This document shows positions 18,172 to 26,674 of a stretch of DNA of 64,000 nucleotides, one piece after another. The DNA lies in the NCBI RefSeq assembly GCF_900101985.1, contig NZ_FNAR01000003.1, forward strand, positions 186,001-250,000, read 5' to 3'. The number at the start of each line of letters is the position of its first letter. The first letter of the stretch is position 1. Position numbers and translations under genes: made by a program. Under the pieces are notes generated by a model that saw nothing but the letters and a program-made list of their open reading frames with translations, was not told the DNA's origin and did not search any database. Source of the stretch: Bhargavaea beijingensis. GTDB taxonomy: Bacteria; Bacillota; Bacilli; Bacillales_A; Planococcaceae.

Positions 18172-18188
18172 TGCATGTTTTATGCCAA
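18172..18188 (-). promoter_or_regulatory. Sigma-54 promoter of the racemase-peptidase operon
   Basis: The minus strand reads TTGGCATAAAACATGCA with GG-GC spacing of 12. The -12 block is ATGCA rather than TTGCA. It is about 35 bases before the gene. Confidence 0.78.
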
Positions 18189-18254
18189 TGCCGAGGCCGG
18201 TCGGGAAATACATTCATTTCGTCAAATTCCTTTGGAAATCGAAGCCGTCCGCTT

Positions 18255-18270
18255 TATTTCCCGGGAAATA
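18255..18270. promoter_or_regulatory. 16-bp perfect palindrome, candidate activator or repressor site
   Basis: TATTTCCCGGGAAATA is a perfect inverted repeat about 70 bases upstream of the sigma-54 element at 18172, a distance typical for enhancer-like activator sites. I did not find a second copy near the other sigma-54 promoters, so assignment to the local activator is uncertain. Confidence 0.4.
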
Positions 18271-18273
18271 TGT

Positions 18274-18304
18274 CGAAAAAAAAGCCTCCGCATAAAGAGG
18301 CTTT
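18274..18304 (-). terminator. Terminator of the DUF5362-like gene
   Basis: Read on the minus strand, AAAGCCTC and GAGGCTTT pair around an 8-base loop and are followed by a run of eight Ts. Confidence 0.85.
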
Positions 18305-18311
18305 CAGAAAG

Positions 18312-18689
18312 TCAAAATCCGTTATACATCATCCCGCCGAAAAAGGCGAAGCCGAAAATGATCAGCATCAGCACGAACATCCCCACGCTGATGGCCACGA
18401 GAATAAACGCGGTGAGCAAGTACAGGCCGTAGTTATGGAACAGTTCACTTAGTGCGCGTGTATCCCCGCCCTCCTGGATGGTTGCTGCTGATTTGCCGGT
18501 TTTGTAGATCAGATACCCCATAAAGAGCGTGATTCCGCCCGGTATTGCACCGACAATAAAGTAAAACAGGCCGAAAAATGCATAAATCCCGCCGGTGATC
18601 ATCATGGCGATGCCGGTCACCTTGCCCCACAACGCGATGCGCTGGAGCCCCTTCTGCGCCACCGCTTCTTCAAACGATTGTGCTTGCAT
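18312..18689 (-). CDS. Small membrane protein, DUF5362-like
   Basis: This 125-residue protein has two central hydrophobic helices (GIAMMITGGIYAFFGLFYFI, AIPGGITLFMGYLIY) and a C-terminal one (LLTAFILVAISVGMFVLMLI). A conserved-looking soluble linker (AATIQEGGDTRALSELFHNYGLY) lies between them. The ATG at 18689 has AAGGAGAG 8 bases upstream. The pattern fits the DUF5362 family. No function is known to me. It is divergent from the amidase gene. Confidence 0.65.
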   Translation of the reverse strand: MQAQSFEEAVAQKGLQRIALWGKVTGIAMMITGGIYAFFGLFYFIVGAIPGGITLFMGYLIYKTGKSAATIQEGGDTRALSELFHNYGLYLLTAFILVAISVGMFVLMLIIFGFAFFGGMMYNGF

Positions 18690-18810
18690 ATTCCATTCTC
18701 TCCTTTTCTTATCCTCTTCTTCCATTTTGACCGAATGCACACCGGGTGTCACCAGATATTTGCAAAACTCCCGAAGATTCGACTACCCTTTAGGAAAAGG
18801 GGGGATTGCC

Positions 18811-20166
18811 TTGAACATGATGGACGCCATCCGCTCGATCCGGGAGCGGGAACGCTCTCCGAAGGACTTGGTCAATGAAACGCTCGGAACCATCCGGAAA
18901 AAGAATCCCGGACTCAATGCCTTTATCACGATATGCGAGGAAGAGGCTGTCCGAGAAGCGGAACAGCTCACCCGTGAATGGGCGTCGGGCACATTCCGCG
19001 GACCGCTCCACGGAATACCGGTTGCGGTTAAAGATCTGATTTATACAGAGGGAATCCGGACGACGATGGGTTCCGTGATCCATTCGGATTTCGTTCCTTC
19101 TGAAGACGCCACGGTCGTCGAGAAACTGAAGGATGCCGGCGCCGTCATCATCGGGAAGACCAATACCCATGAGTTCGCCTACGGGCCGACCGGCGACGTT
19201 TCCCATTTCGGTCCCGTCCGCAACCCGTACGACCCGTCAAGGATTTCAGGCGGGTCGAGCAGCGGATCAGCCGCTGCGGTGGCAAGCGGCATGGCACTTG
19301 CGGGCATCGGAACGGACACCGGGGGATCGGTGCGCATCCCGGCAAGCGCATGCAATCTGGTCGGGATGAAACCGACATTCGGCCGGATCAGCAAACATAA
19401 TATATTCCCGCTTGCCTATACGCTGGACCATCCGGGACCGATGACGGCAGGCGTGGAAGAAAATGCGGTCCTGCTTAATGTCCTGGCAGGACCGGATCCG
19501 GCCGACCGCTACTCCCTCTTGGAGTCCCCGCCCGACTTTACCGCGGAACTCAGGGACGGCGTGGAAGGAATGGTGATCGGCCTGCCTGCGCCATACTTCC
19601 GCCTACTGGACCCGGAAGTCCGTGCCGCAACGGAAAGGGCCGTCCGCAAATTCGAATCGCTCGGCGCGAAAGTGATCGACATCGACATCCCGGCCATCCC
19701 TGAAATCAACGAGGCCCAGATCGTGACGATCCAATGCGAAGCGGCCGCCATCCACCGGGAGACCATGGAGCAGAGGCCGGGTGACTATGCGCCGGAAGTG
19801 CTGGCACGATTGGAAGCAAGCATGAAGCGGGCCGGATGGGAATACGTCCGCGCCCAGCAGGAACGCCCCCGCCTGATTGAGGCATTCAACGAAGTGTTCT
19901 CCAAGGTCGACGTCCTTCTGGTCCCGACGCTGCCGATTCTGCCGACTCTGATTGGCGAGCGGAAAACGATTGTAGAAGGCACGGAGATCGATGTCATACC
20001 GGCCCTCCTCAGCCTCACCTCGCCGGCCAACTTCACCGGCAATCCGAGTTTGAGTGTCCCGGCCGGGTTCTCCCGGGAAGGACTGCCGATCGGCATCCAG
20101 CTGATCGGGAATCACGGGGATGAAGCGAAGCTGTACCGGTTCGGCTATGCATTCGAGCGGAGTTGA
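18811..20166 (+). CDS. Amidase signature family hydrolase
   Basis: The roughly 450-residue protein has the Ser-cisSer-Lys catalytic arrangement: Lys in VAVKDLIYTEG and the serines in GGSSSGSAAAVASG followed by GTDTGGSVRIPA. This is the same fold as GatA and AtzF. A TTG at 18811 lies 6 bases after AGGAAAAGGGGGG. The ATG at 18817 is also possible. There is no GatB/GatC gene nearby, so it is probably a stand-alone amidase of unknown substrate rather than the tRNA amidotransferase subunit. Confidence 0.9.
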   Translation: MNMMDAIRSIRERERSPKDLVNETLGTIRKKNPGLNAFITICEEEAVREAEQLTREWASGTFRGPLHGIPVAVKDLIYTEGIRTTMGSVIHSDFVPSEDATVVEKLKDAGAVIIGKTNTHEFAYGPTGDVSHFGPVRNPYDPSRISGGSSSGSAAAVASGMALAGIGTDTGGSVRIPASACNLVGMKPTFGRISKHNIFPLAYTLDHPGPMTAGVEENAVLLNVLAGPDPADRYSLLESPPDFTAELRDGVEGMVIGLPAPYFRLLDPEVRAATERAVRKFESLGAKVIDIDIPAIPEINEAQIVTIQCEAAAIHRETMEQRPGDYAPEVLARLEASMKRAGWEYVRAQQERPRLIEAFNEVFSKVDVLLVPTLPILPTLIGERKTIVEGTEIDVIPALLSLTSPANFTGNPSLSVPAGFSREGLPIGIQLIGNHGDEAKLYRFGYAFERS

Positions 20167-20180
20167 AAGGCATTTGAAAA

Positions 20181-20217
20181 GGACATTCCGGCGTGCATCC
20201 GGAATGCCCTTTTTTTA
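20181..20217. terminator. Terminator between the amidase and DUF212 genes
   Basis: CATTCCGG and CCGGAATG pair around a 7-base loop and are followed by seven Ts on the plus strand. It serves the amidase transcript and may block the convergent gene. Confidence 0.82.
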
Positions 20218-20218
20218 T

Positions 20219-20860
20219 TCAGGCCCGTTCGTCCAAATGTTCCGGGTAAACACCCCTCGCGTGTTCGATCTCCCGCTCACGGTTTTCGATTTTGGCCGAC
20301 ACGAGGCCGAGTGCGCCTCCAAAAAGAGCTCCAGCCAGAACTTCAAGCGGCTGGTGGCCAAGCAGTTCCTTCAGTTCCTTTTCCTGTTCCTCGTATTTGA
20401 GGCTCGGGAATTCACCCGACAGCTTGACGAAGTTGTCTTCAAGATCGTTGACCAGCTTGGCGATTTCACCGGTATGGCGCCGGATTCCCTGTGCGTCGTA
20501 CATGACAATGGTGGCAAGCACGACGGCAACCGCCGTTTCGGTATGGCGTGCGCCCCGGTTCGAAGCGACATAAGTTGCAAGTGCGGAGACCCCCGCCGAG
20601 TGCGAACTCGGCATGCCGCCAGTTGTGAAGATCGGACGCCAGTCCCATTTGCCGGTGACGGCTTTGTGGGTGAACACTTTAAGCGCCTGCGCGATGCCGA
20701 TAGCGCCGAATGCCGTCACGATTCCCCTGTTCATTTTCCTCATCTGCTTCACGGCCGCCGTATCCGCTATCGGCGGCATCCGCTTTTCTGCCACTGGCCG
20801 CGGCCGCGTGGCCCGGACCGGCACAGCCGGGTTCATCGGATGTACGGAATGTCTGTCCAT
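20219..20860 (-). CDS. Divergent PAP2 family protein (DUF212)
   Basis: The 213-residue protein has the family hallmarks TTGGMPSSHSAGVSALAT and VMYDAQGIRRHTGEIAKLVN, with hydrophobic helices around them. The ATG at 20860 follows AGGAGGG. A longer N-terminal stretch of about 40 residues is unusual for the family and includes several prolines and basic residues. Family members resemble membrane phosphatases. The reaction is not established. Confidence 0.85.
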   Translation of the reverse strand: MDRHSVHPMNPAVPVRATRPRPVAEKRMPPIADTAAVKQMRKMNRGIVTAFGAIGIAQALKVFTHKAVTGKWDWRPIFTTGGMPSSHSAGVSALATYVASNRGARHTETAVAVVLATIVMYDAQGIRRHTGEIAKLVNDLEDNFVKLSGEFPSLKYEEQEKELKELLGHQPLEVLAGALFGGALGLVSAKIENREREIEHARGVYPEHLDERA

Positions 20861-21005
20861 GGTCACCCTCCTATGTAATCTCGTCTTTATCCATACCCAA
20901 AGAGCCGAGAAATCATGTATCCGGGGCAAGAGATTCCTGAGGGCCTGGCGGACGAGTTTTTAGAAAACTGCTGTGAGTGTTAAGCAAATCCCACTCCGGT
21001 GAACG

Positions 21006-21476
21006 TTATTGGACCTCAATAGCGAATGCATAAAAAGCATCGGCATACGAGACGTGTTCTTCTATCTCATCCGTCCATCTCACACTATAAGCGTAATAAT
21101 AAATGCCTTTATCTTTTGGGGCCGCAAACGTCTGGTTTTTGAGATTAACTTCCGTTTCACTACCGTTCTCGATCTTCGACAAGCAAACGTTATTAGGTTT
21201 AGGTTCGAAATCCATTACCAATAAAATGGGTTCCCCGGACTGTACTTTAATAGGTTCTTTGCCTTCCATTAATTCTACTGGTCCGGCAGTATCCACACAT
21301 TCTGTCAATCTGGCAGAACTCCAACAATATGAACCAAGAATAGTTCCATACATTTCGTCATCGATTGTCAGGGAGACATCAGGAGGGGCGTCCCCAGATA
21401 AAACGGTGTTCGGATTGCTGCAACCACTTATTAGAAAAGTAATTAATAATACAAATGTGATCATGAATCTTTGCAT
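21006..21476 (-). CDS. Predicted lipoprotein, function unknown
   Basis: This 156-residue protein has a lipoprotein signal (MITFVLLITFLISGC, Cys at about residue 19). The body is polar with no recognised domain and contains a second Cys pair (SYCW, LTECVD). GAGGAG precedes the ATG. The gene is distinctly more AT-rich than its neighbours, which suggests different ancestry. It would be anchored on the outer face of the membrane. Confidence 0.7.
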   Translation of the reverse strand: MQRFMITFVLLITFLISGCSNPNTVLSGDAPPDVSLTIDDEMYGTILGSYCWSSARLTECVDTAGPVELMEGKEPIKVQSGEPILLVMDFEPKPNNVCLSKIENGSETEVNLKNQTFAAPKDKGIYYYAYSVRWTDEIEEHVSYADAFYAFAIEVQ

Positions 21477-21613
21477 CGATTCACTCCTCGAGAATGCTTG
21501 CTTTGAGTTGTTTGCTTAGTACTACTCATTCTCCTTCACACCTTCAATTTCCTTGCAAAGCGGTTTTGGAATATCCCCATATGTTGTGCTGCATATAGGT
21601 ACTTTCAGCAACG

Positions 21614-21650
21614 AAAAAGACCGCCGAAATCATTTGCTGATTTGGGGTCT
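21614..21650 (-). terminator. Terminator of the leftward MATE-HAD-PH operon
   Basis: Read leftward, AGACCCCAAATCA pairs with TGATTTCGGCGGTCT around GCAAA with small bulges, followed by TTTTTCG. Confidence 0.75.
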
Positions 21651-21671
21651 ACTGACCGGATTGGCCTGACG

Positions 21672-22097
21672 TCATGTACTTTCGTTCATCGGTTCCCTGA
21701 CTTGGATCTCCGGGTTTACGTCCCGGAGTGCCCCGATCAGGTCGTCCCGGTCTTCGGGGCCGACAGAGACGACACCGTGTGTGCCGAACTGGATCTCCAG
21801 CTTCCGGATGGTCAGCGACGGTGAGGTGAACGGATTTGCCGTCTTGCGGACCGATGTAATCCGGCCGATGGGAATCGACTTGTAATACGGGCCGGAAGTG
21901 ATGAACAGGCGCCCGTCTTTGATTTCATAGTAGGTCCGGAACCAGATTGACAGCAGGAGGAGGATCACTCCGGCAACAATCACCGCGCCGACCAGGTCCC
22001 GGTCCGACGCCATGTCGGCGAGGCCCCAGACGAGCAAGGCGATGCTTCCCCAGATCACGCTGCCGAGCCATACATCCCGGCCGGCCCTGAACCTCAA
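21672..22097 (-). CDS. PH-like domain membrane protein (bPH_6 type)
   Basis: This 141-residue protein begins with two transmembrane helices (SVIWGSIALLVWGLADM, LVGAVIVAGVILLLLSIWF). A compact beta domain follows with the family features YYEIKDGRLFITSGP and SIPIGRITSVRKTANP. Its start overlaps the stop of the upstream HAD gene as ATGA, so the two are co-translated. Function in this family is unknown. Confidence 0.75.
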   Translation of the reverse strand: MRFRAGRDVWLGSVIWGSIALLVWGLADMASDRDLVGAVIVAGVILLLLSIWFRTYYEIKDGRLFITSGPYYKSIPIGRITSVRKTANPFTSPSLTIRKLEIQFGTHGVVSVGPEDRDDLIGALRDVNPEIQVREPMNEST

Positions 22098-22726
22098 AGC
22101 CGCTCCACCAGCTCCGGCAGTTCGGAGAGCGAATCAATCCGGTAATCCGGATCTTCCGGCTGCCCGAATCCGTAGGCCGCCCAAATAAACGGCACACCGG
22201 CAAGTCTCGCCGCGTCCTCGTCGCCTTTTGTATCCCCGACATAGACCGCATTCTTCAAGTTGTTGCGTCCGACCACCAGCCGAATGTTGCCGCTTTTCGG
22301 GAGGCCCGTCCGTCCCGGATTCTCATAGTCCCTGAAATACTTGCCGAGCCCGTGCGCTTCAAAAAACGCTTCGATATAGCCGTCCTGGCAGTTGCTGACG
22401 ATGTAAAGCGGATAGGTTTGGGACAGCTGCTCCAGCACTTCCTCCAGTTGCGGGTACAGCACACCGCCTTTTTCCGCGACATAATCGTTCTCATATACGC
22501 AGCATTCATCCATCAGGTTTTTCCGTTCGTCCTCGTCCAGGTCCGGGAACAGCCGGTCGCCGATCTCCGGAAGCCGCAGCCCCATCAGCCCCGTCAGATC
22601 ATCCGCCGTCACTTTGCGCGCCTGGTCATGTCGGTCCTGCACCACCTTCGTCCACGACTCCGCGACCGCCTTTCGGGAATCCCACAACGTCCCGTCCAGG
22701 TCGAAAATGATTCCATCCAATGCCAT
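22094..22726 (-). CDS. HAD superfamily hydrolase (phosphoglycolate phosphatase-like)
   Basis: This 210-residue protein has motif I FDLDGTLWDS, motif II VSNCQDG and motif III/IV GDTKGDEDAARLAGVPFIWA, with a helical cap between motifs I and II. The ATG at 22726 follows GAGGAG at the right distance. A GTG 9 bases upstream is part of that site. It lies between a MATE gene and a PH-like gene. The natural phosphate substrate is unknown. Confidence 0.87.
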   Translation of the reverse strand: MALDGIIFDLDGTLWDSRKAVAESWTKVVQDRHDQARKVTADDLTGLMGLRLPEIGDRLFPDLDEDERKNLMDECCVYENDYVAEKGGVLYPQLEEVLEQLSQTYPLYIVSNCQDGYIEAFFEAHGLGKYFRDYENPGRTGLPKSGNIRLVVGRNNLKNAVYVGDTKGDEDAARLAGVPFIWAAYGFGQPEDPDYRIDSLSELPELVERL

Positions 22727-22731
22727 TACGC

Positions 22732-24075
22732 TCACTCCTCAGAAATTGCCTTGATTTCTCTCCATTTCCCGTATCGGTAATAAAGAAACGCAAACACGCT
22801 GCTGATAATAAAGCTCGTTCCCATGCCGAATGCGATCCCCTCCCGGCCGAACCATCCGGAAAACAGCAAGACGAGCGGATACCGGAGCACCCAGAACGAA
22901 ATGATGTTCAGGACCAGCACCTGGAACATCGCCCCGGCCGCGCGGACCGCCCCGTTCAGGATGAAGTTGATGCCGAGAAACGGATAAAAGAACGCGATCG
23001 TCCTCAGATAAGCTGTGCCGAATTCAACCGCTTCCGGCTCCCGGACAAACAGTTTGACCGCCGGCCCGGCAAGCAGGAACAGCAACGTCGCCATAAAAAG
23101 CATTGCGCACAGGTTAAAAACGAACCCATACTTTGTGATGCGAGAGACACGGTCCCACTTGGACGCACCGATATTCTGGCCGGCCATCGAGTTGACGGCC
23201 GTCCCGAGCGCCTGCGCCGGCAGCATGATCAGGCTGTCGAGCCGCCATGCCGCCCCGTACCCGGCGACGACCCCCGGTCCGAATGATGCGACGACGCTCA
23301 TGATGGCCATGACACCGGCAGAGATGACGCTCATCTGGAGCCCAGCCGGAATGCCGAGCCTCAATATATCTTTGACCTCCCGCGTTTTTGGCACGGCAGG
23401 CTTCGTAAACGGCACGAGACGTCTGCGGAGTATGTAGATGAGACCCGCCGCAAACGACAGCCCCTGCGACAGCACGGTCGCATACGCCGCGCCTTCAATG
23501 CCCCAGTTGAACCCGGAGATGAACAAGGGATCCAGCATCGCATTCAGCACAACCGCCGTCGCGACGAAGTAAAGCGGCGTCTTGGAGTCCCCGACCGACC
23601 TCAGCACGGTCGTGTTGAAGTTATAGCCGAACAAAAACAGGAGTCCGGTGAAGTTGATCTGCAAGTACGCCGTCGCCATCGGCAGCATCACATCCGGCGT
23701 TCCGAGCAGCCGGAGCACCGGCTCGGCGATGAAAATCCCTACGATGCCGAGGGTGACCGACATGATCGACATCAGCACGACGAATGCATTCAAATACCGT
23801 TTCAGCCCTTCCCCGCTTTTGCGTCCCTTCTGCTGCGACAGGATCGTCAGCGCCGCATTGTTGAGCCCGAGCACGAACGACAGCACCGTGAACAGCACTG
23901 TCGCAGAAATCGACACTGCCCCAAGCGCATCCGCCCCGATCAGGTTCCCCACCCACAAGGTATCGATCAGCTGATACGAGACCTGAAGCAGGTTAGCCAG
24001 CAGAATCGGCCAGGCGAAGGCAAACATCTGCCGGGCAAGCGGTCCCTGCGTAAAATCCTGTTGAGTCGTTGCCAT
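22732..24075 (-). CDS. MATE family efflux transporter
   Basis: This 447-residue protein has about 12 transmembrane helices in two homologous halves, the usual MATE layout. It begins with a short polar N-terminus before FAWPILLANLLQVSYQLIDTLWVG and contains DPLFISGFNWGIEGAAYATV at the end of the first half. It exports cationic or amphipathic compounds using ion gradients in characterised relatives. It is the first gene of a three-gene leftward operon with the HAD and PH-like genes. Confidence 0.92.
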   Translation of the reverse strand: MATTQQDFTQGPLARQMFAFAWPILLANLLQVSYQLIDTLWVGNLIGADALGAVSISATVLFTVLSFVLGLNNAALTILSQQKGRKSGEGLKRYLNAFVVLMSIMSVTLGIVGIFIAEPVLRLLGTPDVMLPMATAYLQINFTGLLFLFGYNFNTTVLRSVGDSKTPLYFVATAVVLNAMLDPLFISGFNWGIEGAAYATVLSQGLSFAAGLIYILRRRLVPFTKPAVPKTREVKDILRLGIPAGLQMSVISAGVMAIMSVVASFGPGVVAGYGAAWRLDSLIMLPAQALGTAVNSMAGQNIGASKWDRVSRITKYGFVFNLCAMLFMATLLFLLAGPAVKLFVREPEAVEFGTAYLRTIAFFYPFLGINFILNGAVRAAGAMFQVLVLNIISFWVLRYPLVLLFSGWFGREGIAFGMGTSFIISSVFAFLYYRYGKWREIKAISEE

Positions 24076-24183
24076 CCCGCCGCCCCCCTCTTTTCCATCT
24101 TGCTGATGCTATCCATTATAGCCGAGTTGCGGGGCGGAGGCAGTTGGCTGCCCGGGTATGCGCAGCGTCCGGGAGAACGTTCC

Positions 24184-24702
24184 TCAGCGCCGTCCCTTCC
24201 TGACAGACCCCTCCCCGCTCTTCTTCAACAGATGGAACAGTACTTCCATCACAAGCAGCATCACCGCCAGCCCGGCCGCCACCGGCAGCGCGGTCTGGTC
24301 CTCCGCACCGACGAGCAGGCCGATTCCGTAAAAAGCGAGAACCCGTGTGAAGAGCAGCACCCATTTCCCTGCCGGCGACTTGCCCATCACGGACTTCAGA
24401 AACAGCTCGATCAGGCTATCGGCGGAGAACAGATACACGAGCACGGCAATGGCGAAAATCCCCACTTTCCCCGGGCTCAGTTCCAGGTCAAACAGCCAGC
24501 CGACCACCTGCACCGATCCGGCCAGCGCAAACAAAATCCCGCCCATCACCGCAGCGACCGGCAGCGCAAGCAGTGCTGAAGTGACGGCGATGATGCCCGG
24601 GCCTTTCCCCTCCGGATCCCGCCGCTCGCTTCGCCGGATAAACGAGTAGATGGAGAGGGATGCGATGACCCAGATTCCGAGCGCCGCAAAAATGATATTC
24701 AT
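24184..24702 (-). CDS. Integral membrane protein, function unknown
   Basis: This 172-residue protein has about five hydrophobic helices beginning IIFAALGIWVIASLSIYSFI and ending with a basic tail (KKSGEGSVRKGRR). A polar segment SADSLIELFLKSVMGKSP lies in the middle. No family is recognised. It precedes the MATE gene in the same direction with a 108-base gap. The divergent repeat array upstream may hold its promoter. Confidence 0.6.
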   Translation of the reverse strand: MNIIFAALGIWVIASLSIYSFIRRSERRDPEGKGPGIIAVTSALLALPVAAVMGGILFALAGSVQVVGWLFDLELSPGKVGIFAIAVLVYLFSADSLIELFLKSVMGKSPAGKWVLLFTRVLAFYGIGLLVGAEDQTALPVAAGLAVMLLVMEVLFHLLKKSGEGSVRKGRR

Positions 24703-24825
24703 TAAAACACGTCCAATCCTAGTGAGGCCTTAGTGATGAGTACGGATGGGGGGTGGGGAAGGTTTCAAGGGGCGGGGATTCAGCATGCGCCTCGTTGCAC
24801 GGGCGAACGGAGGAGGCTCTCCCCC

Positions 24826-25066
24826 TTTTCGTACGCGAACATCCCCGATTCGTACGCGAACCGGGGTGCTACACCTTTCGTATGTGAACTTCTTGGATTC
24901 GTACGCGAACCCTGGGCATCCCACTTTTCGTGCGCGAACTTCCACGATTCGTACGCAAACCTTGGGGGTTCCCCACTTTTCGTACGTAAACTTCTTGGAT
25001 TCGTACGCAAACCCGGGGGCGCCCCAACTTTTCGTACGCAAACTTCTTGGTTTCGTACGCGAACCC
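24826..25066. repeat. Array of ten phased TTCGTACGCGAAC-type elements upstream of the Wadjet operon
   Basis: Within the 493-base gene-free stretch 24703-25195, ten copies of a core close to TTCGTACGCGAAC begin at 24828, 24849, 24877, 24898, 24927, 24948, 24979, 25000, 25031 and 25052. They form five pairs. Spacing inside each pair is exactly 21 bases, and between pairs 28, 29, 31 and 31, so all lie near whole helical turns. The core is almost self-complementary (TTCG-TACG-CGAA). The rest of the stretch, 24703-24825 and 25067-25195, shows only a T/C-rich leader and a TACAAT-like -10 near 25152. No real gene uses the frames through the array. Confidence 0.9.
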
Positions 25067-25195
25067 GCCGTCCTCCCCTCTTTGACCGCTCTAATTTCCT
25101 GTTTTCGACATTTTCACAGAAATTCTCTCTCCATTTCTCTTCCATATCCTCTACAATAAAAGTAGAAATACATTCTCCGAGAAAAGGGGGATTCC

Positions 25196-26674
25196 ATGAA
25201 GGCGATTATCGAAGCCAAGTATCTGGCTGCGGAAAATGCTCCGGTTTACCGCCGGATTCTGCGTTTCTTTTACTTGCAGCACGAACGGATGCGGGATTTT
25301 ATCCCTCCGGCAGAAGTGCTGGAGTATTTGCGGAAAGACGGCGGGTATCCCGGACTTGAGGAAGAGCAGTTGCACGCCCACCTGGAGCAGCTCACAAAAT
25401 GGAACAACCTGGCCCGCCGGCAGGACATGACGAGCGCCCGGACAATTGAGGAGTTTAAAAAGAAGCGGTACAGCTACCAGTGCACGCCGATGACCGTCGA
25501 GTTGGAGCGGATGATCCTGGAGTTGGAGCGCAGAGGGGATGAGGTCCGCGGTTCACTCGAGAAGTCGCAGTTTGACCGGCTGCTTCAGGCGGTCCAGACG
25601 CTTGAGGGAGGAATCGGCGGCAAGCTTCCGGAACCGGATGAGGTGAATCTTCTCTATGAAGAAGTGATCGACCATTTCAGAAAAATCCGGACTAATACGG
25701 CCGACTATATCGCCTATATCAATCGTGAGCAGGCGGGCGAGCGCATGCAGCCGGAAGCTTTCCTTGCCTATAAAAATCAGTTTACGGCTTATCTCCGGGA
25801 TTTCGTCATTTCGTTGCAGCGGGCATCTCTTCAGCTGAAACTGTTGCTGCACGAGCTGGACATCGTCCGCATGGCCCCGCTGTTCGACCGGCTTATCGAG
25901 TACCGGCTGTCCGTGCCGAGGCTCGATGATGCTCCCCCGCCTGTCGAAGAATGGCGCCGGAACTACGAGGAGTATTGGACGTCGCTCCGCGGTTGGTTTC
26001 TCGGGTTCGGCGGTTCACAAAGCGAGCTCGAGCTTCTCGAGTGGCAGACGAATGAGATGATCCGCCGGGTAGCACGCCATGTGCAGCGGCTGGGCGAGCG
26101 TCAGCAGCATTTCAGGAGCCGGAAGAAAGAATACTTGAAGCTGGCGGAATGGTTTGCCGGTTTCGATGCCCTTGATGAGGCTCATCGGCTATCGGGCGCC
26201 GTCTTCGGCCCGATGACCATCCGCCATCTCCGGCTGCTCGAAGGAACGACCGATGACATCCACGCGGAAGTCTGGGAGGAAGAGCCAGAGTACATCGAAA
26301 TCCAGCCCCGGACAAATCGCTACCGCGAAAAGACACGTCCGGGCGCCGTCACGTCCAAAAAGAAGGAAAAAGCTCTCCAGATGAAAGCTTACCTGGAGGA
26401 ACGGGAAAAGGAGCGTGCACTGATCGACCGCTATGTCGACGCGGGCCGGATCCGGCTTTCCGAGACGGGCACCGTCGAGCCGTTCATCCGGAAAGTGCTG
26501 CTTGGCTGGATCAGCAAGTCCGCGGGCGCCAAAGACCGGACCGTTGTCACCGACTACGGCTATCTCGTGAAAGTCACTCTCCACCGCGACCGCAGGATCA
26601 CCCTCCGGTCAGGAGACGGAGACCTCGTCATGCCGGATGCAACTTTTGAATTCACCGAGGGGAGGCCCAACTGA
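25196..26674 (+). CDS. jetA: Wadjet type I component JetA (kleisin-like, TIGR02677 family)
   Basis: This 492-residue, highly charged helical protein occupies the first position of a four-gene unit whose order and sizes match type I Wadjet (JetABCD). In that system JetA is the MukF/kleisin-like subunit that links the SMC heads. The sequence begins with a winged-helix-like region (RILRFFYLQHERMRDFIPPAEVLEYL) followed by long helices. AAAGGGGG precedes the ATG, and its stop overlaps the jetB ATG. The complex recognises and cleaves circular plasmid DNA in studied relatives. Assignment rests on gene order plus the clear JetC and JetD. Confidence 0.88.
   Translation: MKAIIEAKYLAAENAPVYRRILRFFYLQHERMRDFIPPAEVLEYLRKDGGYPGLEEEQLHAHLEQLTKWNNLARRQDMTSARTIEEFKKKRYSYQCTPMTVELERMILELERRGDEVRGSLEKSQFDRLLQAVQTLEGGIGGKLPEPDEVNLLYEEVIDHFRKIRTNTADYIAYINREQAGERMQPEAFLAYKNQFTAYLRDFVISLQRASLQLKLLLHELDIVRMAPLFDRLIEYRLSVPRLDDAPPPVEEWRRNYEEYWTSLRGWFLGFGGSQSELELLEWQTNEMIRRVARHVQRLGERQQHFRSRKKEYLKLAEWFAGFDALDEAHRLSGAVFGPMTIRHLRLLEGTTDDIHAEVWEEEPEYIEIQPRTNRYREKTRPGAVTSKKKEKALQMKAYLEEREKERALIDRYVDAGRIRLSETGTVEPFIRKVLLGWISKSAGAKDRTVVTDYGYLVKVTLHRDRRITLRSGDGDLVMPDATFEFTEGRPN

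Noticed and set aside
18811-20166. GatA subunit of the Glu-tRNA amidotransferase
   Set aside because: The amidase signature is shared, but gatC and gatB are not adjacent and the C-terminal region is shorter than expected for GatA.
24826-25066. CRISPR-like array
   Set aside because: Repeats are only about 13 bases, degenerate, with 8-18-base spacers that are similar to each other, and no cas gene is present.
24730-25359. Open frames through the repeat array (both strands) as heptad-repeat proteins
   Set aside because: Frames stay open because the 21-base unit lacks stops. There are no proper starts or ribosome binding sites, and the array is better explained as DNA repeats.
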